A DNA stretch of 57,802 bases, taken from NCBI GenBank assembly GCA_018817515.1, contig JAHIUD010000031.1, positions 1 to 57,802 on the forward strand. The letters run 5' to 3'. Under the pieces are notes generated by a model. That model was not told where the DNA came from. It did not search any database and worked only from the letters and a program-made list of their open reading frames with translations. Each line of letters begins with the position of its first letter. Position 1 is the stretch's first letter. This DNA comes from Pseudomonadota bacterium. GTDB taxonomy: Bacteria > Desulfobacterota > Desulfovibrionia > Desulfovibrionales > Desulfovibrionaceae. The translations under genes were made by a program, and so were the position numbers. Shown here piece by piece: positions 8,801-17,109 of this stretch.

Positions 8801-11800
8801 TCGGATGTCCATGTCTGGCTCAATCTCGTCACGCTCGTAGCCCGTGGCCTCCATGATGATGCGGATGACGCCTTCCAGGTGTTCAACACCCGCGCCGGCT
8901 GTGGCCGGACTCGGAGACGTTTGCCCCGAAGGTGCCTGTCCCGCTGTAACACCTGCAGGGGCGTCCGCTGGGCCTAGGTCAAGAACGCCCGGCTGCTCCG
9001 CCGGGGTCAGCGCACCGTAGGAATACAGCGCTGCGAGGCAGGAGCCGAACGCTGCGGCCTCGTCCTTCTTGGTCGCAGTGTGCAAGGTCTGTGCGGCCTC
9101 GCAGATGTCGGTCACCAGACCGGAGAGTACATCGCCGGGACCGACCTCGACAAACCGCCGGATGCCCAACTCACACCAAAGATAGTTGACGTTCTGCATC
9201 CAGTGCACCGGCGTTTCCAAGTGCGCCACCATGATCGTGCGGATGGCGGAAGGGTCGTCCGGAAAGGGGCCTTTGACCACGTTGGACATAATGGGGATGG
9301 TCGGGCTGTGGAATTCGACGCCGTCCAGGAAGGCTGAAAATTCGTCGCGAATGCCCCGCATCACCAACGAGTGGAAGGCCATGCTGACCCTGAGCAATGT
9401 GGCTCGATGGTTCTGAGCCTTCAGGCTCTCCACCAAGGAAGTCACGGCTCCGGCCTCGCCGCCAACCACCACCTGCCTCGGCCCGTTAAAATTGGTGATG
9501 GACAGGGTGGGGAACTTCGCCAGCTTCCACTCCAGAATATCCACCGGTAGAGCCACGGCGGCCATGGCGCTTGGAGTAGCCGCCGTGCGCGCAGCATTAT
9601 CCATAAGTTCTGCACGCTTGTCCACCGTGCGGAAGGCGTCCTCTGGCGAGAGCACCCCGGCGGCACATAGGGCCGAGAATTCGCCCAGGCTGTGCCCGGC
9701 CACGGCCTGGGGCGCAAGGCCTAGGTCCATCAACTGACGTGAAACCGCGTACTCCAGAGCAAAGAGCGCGGGCTGCTGCCAGCGGGTTTCGCGCAGGGTG
9801 GCCTCGTCGGCCTCAAACAGCAATTGCCGCAGGTCATAGTCCGCGCAGGCGCACAGCCGCGCCAACGCCCGTTCGATGGCTGAGTGGCGGCGGGCCAATG
9901 CGCGGCCCATGCCCTGGTAGAAGAGCCCTTGGCCGGAGAAGATGAGAGCCAGGGGTGCGGCGGATTCAGCATCCTCGTCAATCGGTGTGGCGAATACACC
10001 CTTACGCGCTAGCCGAGTTAGGGCAGTGGGGCTCAAGCTATCGGCAACCTGCGCGGACAGCAAGGCCTTGGCCGAGTCCACAGAGCCGTTTATGCCAACG
10101 CGGTAGCCGCGCCCGTCGATTTCCGCCGTGTGGAACGAAGCGCCAAGGCCAGATGTCATACCTGCGGACGCGTCGCCAGCGGCAATGCAGCCTTGCGGCA
10201 GGTCGCAGGGGAGGTCGGGCTCATTGTCCGGGCCTTCCAGGTGGATTACCACGCAGGCACCGCCGAAGCCGAAGGCGTTGACCTGCATGCGCCGGGGGCG
10301 GCCCTGGGGCGCGGGCCAGGGCGCGGGCTCACGCAATACGCGGAAGCCGGCCTCCTCAAGCCCGATTGCCGGGTCGCTGTTCTCGTAATTCAGGGTGGGC
10401 GGGAACAGGCCGCGGCGCATGGCCCCGATGCCCCGGATCATGCTGGAGATGCCGGACGCGCCAAGGGTATGGCCGATCTGCGACTTGAACGAGGCGAGCA
10501 CGGTCTGCCCGCCCTTGCCCGGAAACATAGTCTTGAGCGCACGCACCTCTTCGCGGTCGCCCTGCACCGTGCTGGTGCCGTGGCACTCCACCAGGTCCAC
10601 TTCGCCCAGGCTATAGCCCGCGTCGTCCTTGGCGGCGCGCAGGGCCACCAGTTGCGACTGCGCCACGGACTCCACAATGCCTTGGTGGTTCGTGCATGCG
10701 CCCACGCCGGTGAGGAAGGCGTGGATGGGCGCGCCGTGCGCCCGGGCCACGGATTCGCGCTCGATGACCACCACCGCGCCGCCCTCGCCCAGGACGAAGC
10801 CGCCCCGGTCGCGGTCGAAGGGGCGGCTGTGCTGGCTGGCGGTCCAGCCCTTGACGCTCACTCCGGCCAGAGCCCGCAGGGCCGAAAACTCGCAGTAGTG
10901 CACCGGAGTCAAGAGCTCCTCGCCGCCACCCACCACCGCCGCATCGATGACGCCCGCCCGCACGAGCTGCACGGCGTTGTACAGGGCGATGAGGCTGGAG
11001 GCGCAGGCCGCGCCCACGGAATAGCTGGGCCCGCCGAAGCCGTACATGTTGCACACGTGCCCAGAGGCCGTGCAATTGAGCCGCCCGATGAGAGTGGTGT
11101 CGTCCACATGCATGCCCGACTCGCGCATGCCCTTGACGATGGCCGCCCGTTGCTCCGCGCTCAGCGCGGCGGAACGCCAGGCGATCTCGCCCAGGTCATC
11201 GGCGTGGACGTGGAAGACCACAGGCCGGATGGTGCTGGCGGCCTCGGCCGAGTTCTGGGAGGTGAGCACCGCCACCCGCGCCCCGGGCACGCGCGCGGCC
11301 AGGCCGGATTCCTCCACCGCGCGCCGGGCCAAAAGCAGCGTCAGCCGGGTGGAGTGCGACATGGTGCGGAAGTCCTGCGGGCTCACGCCCAGGTCCTTGC
11401 GCGTGCACTGTAGTCCCATGAACGCGCCAACGTCAGTATAGGAGAAGCCGGAGCCCACCTGATTCGGGCGGTGGTAGACCGCGTGGTTCCAGCGCTCCTT
11501 GGGCACGGTGCCTATGCCGGTCTTTCCAGAAAGGGAGGCCTCGATGATGCCCACGGTGTCGTTGCCGAGCGAATTGGCCATGGCCATACCAGTGACGGCG
11601 ATGCGCTCCCGGCCACCTGTGCCAACGACCGCGCCTGAAGGTGAGCCCGCGAGTGCTGTGGACGTGGACGCAGGTGCGGCCACGGGGCGCGCGTCGGCGA
11701 GACTCGCATGGATCTGCTCCAGGGTGCGCACGCGGGCGACATTGCCCGCCACGGCCCCGCTCATGAACTGGCCCTCGGCCCGGCAGACCTCCACGGGCAG

Positions 11801-13663
11801 CGCCGCGCCGCCGGGAGTGCGCACACCCTTGGCGGCGATCAGAAGCGACCTCGTGCTCATGGCCTCCAGCTCGTGTCGAAAAACATCCTCGGCCTTGGTC
11901 CCGGCGGCCTTCTCGCGCTCCAGCGCACAGATGGCGCAGACCTTCGGCGTATCCAGCGCACGCACGCGCAGGCCCACGCTCTCGCCGGTGATGCGCGTGC
12001 ACGCTGCCCCAGCGGCTAAAATCTCCTGCTGGTACAACGCGCTCAGCGCACCCGTCGCGACGATCTCCCGCGCGCTCAAGTACACAGTACCCATCTGCAC
12101 GGCGTCGGCACCGAGCATGGCCGCGCGCAGAGTCCCCGCGCCGTTGCAGATGCCGCCCGCTAGCACCAGCCGCACGTCCTTCATGAGCTCTGGCTCGGTG
12201 CGGCGCAGCTCAAGCGCCGCCTGGGCCAGGGCCAAGCCGGTCTGCCGACCCACGTGGCCACCCGCCTCGCAGCCCTCAAGCACGATGAACCGGATGCCCG
12301 CCTTGGCCGCCATTCGCAAAAGGCCGATGTCTGCGGCGAGGTAGATGACCTCGTGCCCCTTGGCGCGCAAGCCTGCGGCGAAAACCGGCGAACCTGCGGC
12401 CACGACCACGAAGGGCGGCTTGTGCGCCTCCAGCCAGGCCAGCTGGCCATCGCGCCGGAGGTTCTCGTCCAGCACCAGCACGTTCATGGCATAGGGAAGA
12501 TCGCCCATGACCGTGGCTGCGGGGGCGAAGTCGCGGTCCATCTGTTCCGGGGTGCGCATGCCCGTGGCCAGGGTGGGCAGCGCGCCCGCCGTAGCCACGG
12601 CTTTGGCGAAATCGAGCGAATCGCTGATCCAAGACATGGCACCCTGGATGAAGGGGAAGCGCACGCCGAGCTCACCGCTGGCCGGGCCTTCCAGAAATTT
12701 GCGAAAGGTTTGCGGGGCCTGGGTCCACAGGGCGAGGGTCTGCTCGGCGAAACGCTCCAGGGCCGGGCCGGTCTGCGCGCCGAAGCGCTCAACAAACCCA
12801 GCGGCAAAGGCCGCGTCCACGCCAAGATAGGTCAGCTCGGTGGCGGACAGGCTGCTTGCGGCCAGCCCGCGCGCCTGCGCCCGGACGGTCTGCGCGGCCT
12901 CGGCCTGCAGCACGCCCGCGCCGGTCACGGCGGTCAGTTTGCGCAGCTCGCGCACGGCCTGGGAATTGCCCTTGTCGAAAAAGCGCCACTGCAGGCCAGG
13001 CGCGGCGTCCACCACGGAGCCGGACTCCTGTTTAAGCCCGCGCAGGCGGTCCGCCACGGCCGGGTCGAGGCCCATGGCATCGGTGAGCCAGTGGGCGTGC
13101 TCCACGACGACGAAAGACGCGCCGGTGGCGAGCAGCGCCGCCGCGGCCTCCGGCGTGGCGATGCCGCCCCAAAGGCCCAAGGGCAGGGCCTGCGGCCCGA
13201 GGCGGCGCAGGGCATGATCCAGCAGCACGCCCGCCGTCTCCGTGCTGCCGAGACCGCCAGCCTCGGCACATTTGAGCACCAGGGCGTCCGGCGCGCCCGC
13301 CTCGCCCAGCAGGGAAAAGGCGAATTCCAGGTCGCCCGTGACCAGGGTCAGCTTGCCACGCGCGTCGCACCGGGCGAGCCCCGCGCGAAAGTCCCCGGCG
13401 CTCGGTGCGTCCAGGCCGGGATGATACTCCACAAACAGCGGCGCGTTTGCAACGACGGTGGGATCAAGAGCGAGAAAGGTCGCGGCGTCGAGCAGCAGGG
13501 CAGCGCCCTCGGCCGGGACGAAACCGGCGCCAGGCTTGGCATCGGACTCGGCCCGGCGGCCATCCACAAGGAGGCCTGCGGGCTGGTGGGAACAGGGAAG
13601 GACGTTTTGCGCCGCGACTGGAACAACGAAGATGACCGGATTCAGCATGGGATCGGTGCTCAC
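5885..13663 (-). CDS. Single-chain polyketide / secondary-lipid synthase (ER-KS-AT-ACP-ACP-KR-DH)
   Basis: A 2592-residue multidomain synthase, cytoplasmic, with no signal peptide. Domains in order: a degenerate TIM-barrel half (about 1-310); a PfaD/nitronate-monooxygenase-like enoyl reductase (330-620, FPFIQGAMSWISD, GCEAGGHVGRQ); ketosynthase (686-1145) with Cys887 in GAACASS, His1028 and His1065; acyltransferase (1235-1545) with Ser1325 in GHSLGE and His1431; two ACPs (1592-1668 and 1718-1792); ketoreductase (2034-2250) with GGAKGVTA, Ser2169 and Tyr2182; and C-terminal hotdog dehydratase-like sequence (2310-2592) with DHRPFKSLPAP. The arrangement resembles Pfa/secondary-lipid synthases collapsed into one chain. 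Each ACP has RSS where DSL/DSI is usual; Ser1628 and Ser1753 align with the pantetheine site. The start is GTG at 13663 or ATG at 13648; neither has a good ribosome site. Confidence 0.88.
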   Translation of the reverse strand: MSTDPMLNPVIFVVPVAAQNVLPCSHQPAGLLVDGRRAESDAKPGAGFVPAEGAALLLDAATFLALDPTVVANAPLFVEYHPGLDAPSAGDFRAGLARCDARGKLTLVTGDLEFAFSLLGEAGAPDALVLKCAEAGGLGSTETAGVLLDHALRRLGPQALPLGLWGGIATPEAAAALLATGASFVVVEHAHWLTDAMGLDPAVADRLRGLKQESGSVVDAAPGLQWRFFDKGNSQAVRELRKLTAVTGAGVLQAEAAQTVRAQARGLAASSLSATELTYLGVDAAFAAGFVERFGAQTGPALERFAEQTLALWTQAPQTFRKFLEGPASGELGVRFPFIQGAMSWISDSLDFAKAVATAGALPTLATGMRTPEQMDRDFAPAATVMGDLPYAMNVLVLDENLRRDGQLAWLEAHKPPFVVVAAGSPVFAAGLRAKGHEVIYLAADIGLLRMAAKAGIRFIVLEGCEAGGHVGRQTGLALAQAALELRRTEPELMKDVRLVLAGGICNGAGTLRAAMLGADAVQMGTVYLSAREIVATGALSALYQQEILAAGAACTRITGESVGLRVRALDTPKVCAICALEREKAAGTKAEDVFRHELEAMSTRSLLIAAKGVRTPGGAALPVEVCRAEGQFMSGAVAGNVARVRTLEQIHASLADARPVAAPASTSTALAGSPSGAVVGTGGRERIAVTGMAMANSLGNDTVGIIEASLSGKTGIGTVPKERWNHAVYHRPNQVGSGFSYTDVGAFMGLQCTRKDLGVSPQDFRTMSHSTRLTLLLARRAVEESGLAARVPGARVAVLTSQNSAEAASTIRPVVFHVHADDLGEIAWRSAALSAEQRAAIVKGMRESGMHVDDTTLIGRLNCTASGHVCNMYGFGGPSYSVGAACASSLIALYNAVQLVRAGVIDAAVVGGGEELLTPVHYCEFSALRALAGVSVKGWTASQHSRPFDRDRGGFVLGEGGAVVVIERESVARAHGAPIHAFLTGVGACTNHQGIVESVAQSQLVALRAAKDDAGYSLGEVDLVECHGTSTVQGDREEVRALKTMFPGKGGQTVLASFKSQIGHTLGASGISSMIRGIGAMRRGLFPPTLNYENSDPAIGLEEAGFRVLREPAPWPAPQGRPRRMQVNAFGFGGACVVIHLEGPDNEPDLPCDLPQGCIAAGDASAGMTSGLGASFHTAEIDGRGYRVGINGSVDSAKALLSAQVADSLSPTALTRLARKGVFATPIDEDAESAAPLALIFSGQGLFYQGMGRALARRHSAIERALARLCACADYDLRQLLFEADEATLRETRWQQPALFALEYAVSRQLMDLGLAPQAVAGHSLGEFSALCAAGVLSPEDAFRTVDKRAELMDNAARTAATPSAMAAVALPVDILEWKLAKFPTLSITNFNGPRQVVVGGEAGAVTSLVESLKAQNHRATLLRVSMAFHSLVMRGIRDEFSAFLDGVEFHSPTIPIMSNVVKGPFPDDPSAIRTIMVAHLETPVHWMQNVNYLWCELGIRRFVEVGPGDVLSGLVTDICEAAQTLHTATKKDEAAAFGSCLAALYSYGALTPAEQPGVLDLGPADAPAGVTAGQAPSGQTSPSPATAGAGVEHLEGVIRIIMEATGYERDEIEPDMDIRQDLAIRSSRLPVIMEQAEQTFGIELRIEDFVGVQTVRQLAACISGRVDDTVPRTLVNGTGAPGVARGETMTDIVRPANAVATASGNAGGAAGHDETTDHLEGIIRIIMEATGYEREEIEPGMDIRQDLAIRSSRLPVIMEQAEQTFGIELRIEDFVGVQTVRELAERISERSAAASSGFVVNGATVTDVVNSETLSGEVKGGEVETGTGGFQPVARYHAEDAPCALSPCALPEGLEGKTLLAASPAGDGVSALADALAEGLGMRSATADVARHLDKEAKPAGLLLTAGFRQVSSANLDALLAQTFARLKEFVTSPERKFCVVLVEDAYHGEPLRLYFEGVLGMLLTLAQEYKAVRCLCLRVAKGADPAQATLDALVQQGPVERLVCAGAVLTPQFIPGPLPGQLPGEGDMTVRSGDVVVASGGAKGVTARLLECLAPLDVRLVLLGRGSEGKIERETMERLQRLGSRAEYRPCDVTDAKTVARVLAEVTKAHGCIDGVIHGAGFLRDKFLAMMSESEFADVLAVKLGGLRNLTAAAGPGLRYVMAFSSVAAWHGNVGQANYCCGNRAMASHLAGLARVGVAVKTFWLPPVGGVGMASGAEIRKLMDRKGMGQAYVEVDELAALFTREFSVFDAATPNVLFARRMLGALTVAPLAAPVSEADAGRVLGVAHAPMLDAARLTSLAPVAAVCARQVSHKRDFWLQDHRPFKSLPAPIFSAVMVVETFFEAALTLAPHLVPVGMENLRLLDMLPCAPGLTRNVRIKAGLADPNGPQLRAEVRFESEDISPKGRQLGRWTTNYEGRVVLAGARALLSPPVGFDANAPIVGVALSKPEVLAIYEANTGQTERYRMIDELLGATPERIAATMTYRISQDVAGTSAPFAYSPYLLEALMQLVFMQRLVCGGAERVQPLPVGIGKLAVARRCVDGEPLRLEASLREDNLGHQLWDACGFSAGGEPLMCVEGLAMRFIDRK
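8280..8890 (-). repeat. Tandem duplicated ACP coding unit
   Basis: Two copies of an ACP-coding stretch lie about 375 bases apart within the synthase gene (about 8300-8510 and 8680-8890). Their translations are almost identical, and the DNA differs mainly at scattered third positions. The linkers between them are Gly/Ala/Thr-rich. This indicates a fairly recent in-gene duplication or ongoing gene conversion. Confidence 0.8.
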
Positions 13664-13694
13664 TTGTTAGCTTGTAGTCCGCAGGCCGGGGGGA

Positions 13695-13711
13695 AGCATC
13701 CGACGTGCCGC
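13695..13711 (-). promoter_or_regulatory. Candidate sigma-54 promoter of the synthase operon
   Basis: Read on the minus strand, CGGCACGTCGGATGCTT has GGCACG and TGCT with correct -24/-12 spacing (consensus TGGCACG-N4-TTGCW). Mismatches are the first T and one T of TTGC. Transcription would start near 13684, about 20 bases before the GTG. This is inferred from sequence only. Two other sigma-54 systems lie in the window. Confidence 0.45.
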
Positions 13712-13951
13712 ACAAAATACACAAACGTCCGGGAAGGGAAAAGCCTCCCCCGAAATGCGCCGCAGCCTCGCTACGCCAGGCCTTCACAGCGCTGGCGGGC
13801 AAAATGGATGCGGCATATTTTCCCTTGTCCGTTTCCCCCTTCTGATGCACCACCCCGCGCAAATTGGCAAACCGCCAGGGGTGCTCGCCCCCAGCAACGA
13901 CTCCCCGCGCCAGAATGATTCCACCACAGGTCCTTCCTTCGCCACCGTCGG

Positions 13952-15388
13952 CTATTGCGCATCAGAGCATTTAAAAACCGCAAGGGGGGTTTTCAACAAG
14001 ATATACATATCGAGCCAGAAGGACCAGTTTTTGATATAGTAGGCGTCGAGCTCCACCCTCTCCGCATAGGTCAGGCGGCTGCGGCCGGAGACTTGCCACA
14101 GGCCGGTCATGCCCGGGCGCACCTTGGACACCATCTTGTAGCTCTCGCCGTACTTCTCGATCTCCGCCTGCACGATGGGCCGCGGCCCGATAAGGCTCAT
14201 CTCACCCCGAATAACGTTGAACAGCTGTGGCAATTCATCCAGGCTGGTGTTGCGCAGGAAGCGGCCCACCGGCGTGATGCGAGGGTCCTTCGCCAGCTTG
14301 TGGCAGTTCTCCCATGCATTGAGCATCTCCGGGGACCTAGACAGCATGTCCTTGAGCACGGCGTCGGCGTTGGCCACCATGGTTCTGAACTTCCAGGCCT
14401 TGAACGGCTTGCCGCCGCGCCCCAGCCGCCCGTGGCGGAAGAACACCGGCCCGGGGGTGCTCAGGGTGATGATAAGCGCCAACAGGACAAACACTGGGAG
14501 CAGCACGACCAGCAGGAACAGGGCTAGCAGCACGTCCACACAGCGTTTCGCAGCCAAGCGCTTCGTGTCCAGCAGCCGCTGCATCACCTCAAGGCCAAGG
14601 TGCTGCCCCAGGTCCACGGGCTTGGCCCATTGGTTCCCGAAGTTCAGGCTCTCGTGCAGGATGATGGTTCTGGAGAAGCGGTTCTCGGCCTTGCGCAGCA
14701 CCGTCCTTGCGCCGGAGCCCAAATGTGGATAGCCAAGGAAAATGAAGATGCTGTCCACACGCGGACATTTTTCAAAGAGAAAATCAGGCCCGTCGAGAAT
14801 CGGAACGCCCTGCACAATCTCGCCGTCGAGCAAGTCGGAGCGGTGCCGCAACACCAGCACGGGACGGAGGCTAAAATGAAGCCGTTCGATCATCAGCCGA
14901 ATAAAATGCACTTCCTTCTTCTCAAAGACGTAGAAGATCGTGCGGTATCCCCACCAACTGAACCGGGAAAAGAAGCTCTTGACGCAGAAATGCGTCGCCG
15001 GAAGCAGCACCATCAGCATCAGGCCAGCGAACAGAATCACCACGCGCGAGTGAACGAGGGGCAGACGCACCCAAAACGTCAGGGAGGAGAAAGCGCCGAC
15101 GATCAGCACCGTGGCCAAGCTGCAGGCGCGCATCTCCTGCGCCGGCGTGATAAGTGCGTCATAGCCGCCGAAGCTGGCGAGCACCAGGGCGTAAAGCAGC
15201 ACCACCGGCCACTGCGCCCAGTAGAACTCAAGGTCGAAGCTGCCGCCGGCCCAGTGACGCACATACACGCTCACAGCGAAGGTGGCTGCGACGATGAGAA
15301 TGTCAAACAATACGAGTACGACCGCCATCAGCGAGGACGTCCGACCCGAGAACAGGTTTCTGTATATATCTGCGTGTCGGAGATCCAT
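13952..15388 (-). CDS. Polyprenyl-phosphate glycosyl-1-phosphate transferase (WbaP/exopolysaccharide type)
   Basis: Starts exopolysaccharide or O-unit synthesis by moving a sugar-1-phosphate from a nucleotide sugar to undecaprenyl phosphate at the inner membrane. The 478-residue protein has four to five N-terminal hydrophobic helices, a central CoA-binding-like domain, another helix (about 285-310), and the diagnostic C-terminal catalytic domain: KAWKFRTM, DPRITPVGRFLRNTSLDELP, GEMSLIGPRP and RPGMTGLWQVSGRS. The length matches WbaP/CpsE-type enzymes. It is transcribed toward the synthase operon but separated from it by 288 bases with the candidate promoter, so it is a separate unit. The sugar is unknown. 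Confidence 0.92.
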   Translation of the reverse strand: MDLRHADIYRNLFSGRTSSLMAVVLVLFDILIVAATFAVSVYVRHWAGGSFDLEFYWAQWPVVLLYALVLASFGGYDALITPAQEMRACSLATVLIVGAFSSLTFWVRLPLVHSRVVILFAGLMLMVLLPATHFCVKSFFSRFSWWGYRTIFYVFEKKEVHFIRLMIERLHFSLRPVLVLRHRSDLLDGEIVQGVPILDGPDFLFEKCPRVDSIFIFLGYPHLGSGARTVLRKAENRFSRTIILHESLNFGNQWAKPVDLGQHLGLEVMQRLLDTKRLAAKRCVDVLLALFLLVVLLPVFVLLALIITLSTPGPVFFRHGRLGRGGKPFKAWKFRTMVANADAVLKDMLSRSPEMLNAWENCHKLAKDPRITPVGRFLRNTSLDELPQLFNVIRGEMSLIGPRPIVQAEIEKYGESYKMVSKVRPGMTGLWQVSGRSRLTYAERVELDAYYIKNWSFWLDMYILLKTPLAVFKCSDAQ

Positions 15389-15525
15389 GGACTCTCACTT
15401 GCCCTGACGGCGGTCACTATACTAAATTAAGACTTTATCAGAAACACCATCTGGAATCAATCACAGTTCCGCACGGCCATGCCGCGCAGTCCCATGCCGA
15501 AAACCCGCGTTGAGCATGGAGCTAC

Positions 15526-15576
15526 TGACCCTACCCCGGCGAAAATACGTAAAGGCTGCAAGCGGGCAAGCAAAAA
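15526..15576 (-). mobile_element. IS3-type element end remnant
   Basis: TGACCCTACCCCGGCGA at 15526 matches TGACCCTACCCCGCCGA at 16946, where it is followed by a clear IS3 transposase C-terminus. Here only the outermost end survives. It supplies the stop codon and last residues (FSPG, compared with YSAG at the other copy) of the MORN reading frame. The inner limit is a guess. Confidence 0.45.
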
Positions 15577-15857
15577 GATTTTACCTCGTCCCCTGGCCAA
15601 TCCTTCTTGTCATCCTTGATCTCCCCAACGTATTTCCAGCCATCGGGGAAAGTCCGCTCGCCCTGGCCGTTCGGCTTGTCGTCCTTGAACTCCCCGGCGA
15701 ATTTCCCTCCACCGGAGAAAGTCTGCGTCCCCTGGCCGTTAACGCAGTCCCCAGAAACGCATCGACTCGTAATGGCACATCCGAAGCAGGCAAGGACGCA
15801 AATCAATAGTGAAACGCAGAAAGTTGGCGCATGGAACACCTCACTACGTAGGGCCAT
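15531..15857 (-). pseudogene. Truncated MORN-repeat protein with N-terminal hydrophobic segment
   Basis: Two MORN-type units are visible, GQGTQTFSGGGKFAGEFKDD and GQGERTFPDGWKYVGEIKDD, separated by KPN. They follow a hydrophobic N-terminal stretch ending in VLACFGC that could be a signal peptide or lipobox. MORN repeats usually occur in longer surface or membrane-linked proteins. After the second unit the frame runs into unrelated sequence and ends inside the IS remnant, so the gene has lost its 3' part. The start is placed at ATG 15857; an ORF start 48 bases upstream adds unlikely residues. Confidence 0.55.
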
Positions 15858-15866
15858 GCCTGACAT

Positions 15867-16163
15867 GTGGTGAAGAATGCAATGACGCGGCATTGTGGCT
15901 CCCACCGGGTCATCGTGCCCGGACCGGACGACAAACCCATCGCCGCCGATCCGCTACCGCCCACAGGTGATGAACTTGCCGCTGCCATCCGCACCGATCG
16001 CAACGCCAGGCTTTCGGCCAGCGACTGGACGCAGCTACCAGACGCGCAGCTGACCGCCGAGGCCAAGGCGGCCTGGGCCGCCTACCGCCAGGCGCTGCGG
16101 GACATCACAGAGCAGGCGGGCTTTCCGCAGGTGGTGGGATGGCCGGAACAGCGGGGGGGCTAA
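15867..16163 (+). CDS. Phage tail-assembly-chaperone-like fragment
   Basis: The C-terminal part (RNARLSASDWTQLPDAQLTA, then a stretch ending in AYRQALRDI, then QAGFPQVVGWPEQ) matches the pattern of phage tail assembly chaperones. These proteins normally carry this as the end of a longer chain next to tail fibre genes. Here there are no tail genes and only about 90 residues, so this is probably an orphan 3' remnant of a prophage. A start at ATG 15882 is equally possible. The gene is divergent from the MORN remnant. Confidence 0.5.
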   Translation: MVKNAMTRHCGSHRVIVPGPDDKPIAADPLPPTGDELAAAIRTDRNARLSASDWTQLPDAQLTAEAKAAWAAYRQALRDITEQAGFPQVVGWPEQRGG

Positions 16164-16577
16164 CTAACGCTTGAGGGCGTTGCACAGGTCCGGGATGGAC
16201 CGGGAGATGGTCAGGCAAGAGCCTTCGATCATGGCATTGGCTATGGAATGCGGGGTGTCTCCGCTTTGGCGGGAATCCGTACGGAGAGCGTGAATAGGTT
16301 TGCCCTTGGCGTAAGCGTAGCCGACTTCCCAGGCCGTGCCGTCATCCACCTGAGCGCCGTCAATCCAGGCCACAACGTGGCTGCATTTGTCCAGGGCGTC
16401 CTTGCAGCGCTCCATGATGCGGCGCGGCGCGATTGGACCCCAATCGGAAATTTGACCATCTTTGAAAAGATCAAAGGGCCAGCACACCTCATTCCCCTGT
16501 TCGAGCAGCGTGGCCTTGAGGCTGCGCAGCCAAGCTTGTTCAGCGCCGGTAAAGAGCGGTCCAGCAAGGTAGATCAT
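16164..16577 (-). CDS. Nucleoside 2-deoxyribosyltransferase-like protein
   Basis: The family cleaves or exchanges the base of 2'-deoxynucleosides and is found in nucleotide salvage and in phages. The 137-residue chain has the N-terminal IYLAGPLF loop, the EQAWLRSLKATL helix, the aspartate-rich VVAWIDGAQVDDGT, and GTAWEVGYAYAKGK holding the presumed catalytic Glu. The length fits the family. It is convergent with the tail-chaperone fragment, with the two stop codons adjoining. Phage-type cargo is likely. Confidence 0.8.
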   Translation of the reverse strand: MIYLAGPLFTGAEQAWLRSLKATLLEQGNEVCWPFDLFKDGQISDWGPIAPRRIMERCKDALDKCSHVVAWIDGAQVDDGTAWEVGYAYAKGKPIHALRTDSRQSGDTPHSIANAMIEGSCLTISRSIPDLCNALKR

Positions 16578-16789
16578 GCACGGTTCCTTTTGAGAGCAAG
16601 GACTTTTTCAGGCGGTGCGGCCATTTGAGCCGCCCCGCGCCTAAGTGAGTCGAGAGGCGGGGGAGGGTCATGAGGCCCCCCCCACTAGCCGGATACAGGC
16701 CCTATCCGACCACGGCCCAAGCCGCTCTCTGGCCCTAATCAGGGGTGACGGAGAAGTAGCAGGCAAAGGCGCAATCGTAAAGGATCAGG

Positions 16790-16948
16790 GTGCAGAAGGA
16801 GATCAGGTGCGGCAACTGTAACCGGCTTCTGGCCAGGGGCGAGGACTACGTGCTCCAGGCGGCCCTGGCCAGCGTACCGCACATCGACGTTGGCCCCGGC
16901 CCGCTCTACCTGGACGGAGTGGCCTGCTGCCGGAGCTGCCAGTATTGA
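16790..16948 (+). CDS. Com-like zinc-ribbon protein cut by an IS end
   Basis: A 52-residue frame below the usual size cut-off. It begins MQKEIRCGNCNRLLARGED and ends VACCRSCQY. Paired CxxC knuckles at residues 7/10 and 47/50 resemble the Mu Com family, small RNA-binding zinc proteins that activate translation of the phage DNA modification gene mom. AAGGAG lies just inside the frame, so a start other than GTG 16790 cannot be excluded. Its stop codon TGA is the first three bases of the neighbouring IS end (TGACCCTACC), so the true C-terminus may have been replaced on insertion. Confidence 0.45.
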   Translation: MQKEIRCGNCNRLLARGEDYVLQAALASVPHIDVGPGPLYLDGVACCRSCQY

Positions 16949-17109
16949 CCCTACCCCGCCGAGTATACCACCCGTAAGTTTGGACTCTGGGCAGTCAGGT
17001 TTTCCTCATTTATGGCTCTTCTGTATTCCTTTGGGGCTAACCCGCCAAGTGCGCTGTGTGGCCGGGCCGTGTTGTAGTCCTGCCGCCAGGCCTCAATGAT
17101 GGCCCTGGC
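16946..17109 (-). mobile_element. IS3-family transposase C-terminal remnant with one IS end
   Basis: On the minus strand 53 codons read through WRQDYNTARPHSALGGLAPK and EYRRAINEENLTAQSPN to RVVYSAG and a stop. This is the typical end of the DDE (OrfB) transposase of IS3-family elements. The terminal bases TGACCCTACCCCG at 16946 form the outer end. The inner part is missing from 17110 on, so the element is dead. It disrupts the Com-like gene. Confidence 0.85.

Noticed and set aside
12254-13918. 554-codon plus-strand frame opposite the giant synthase
   Set aside because: Arg/Gly/His-rich shadow of the enoyl-reductase region; it runs past the synthase start without a domain.
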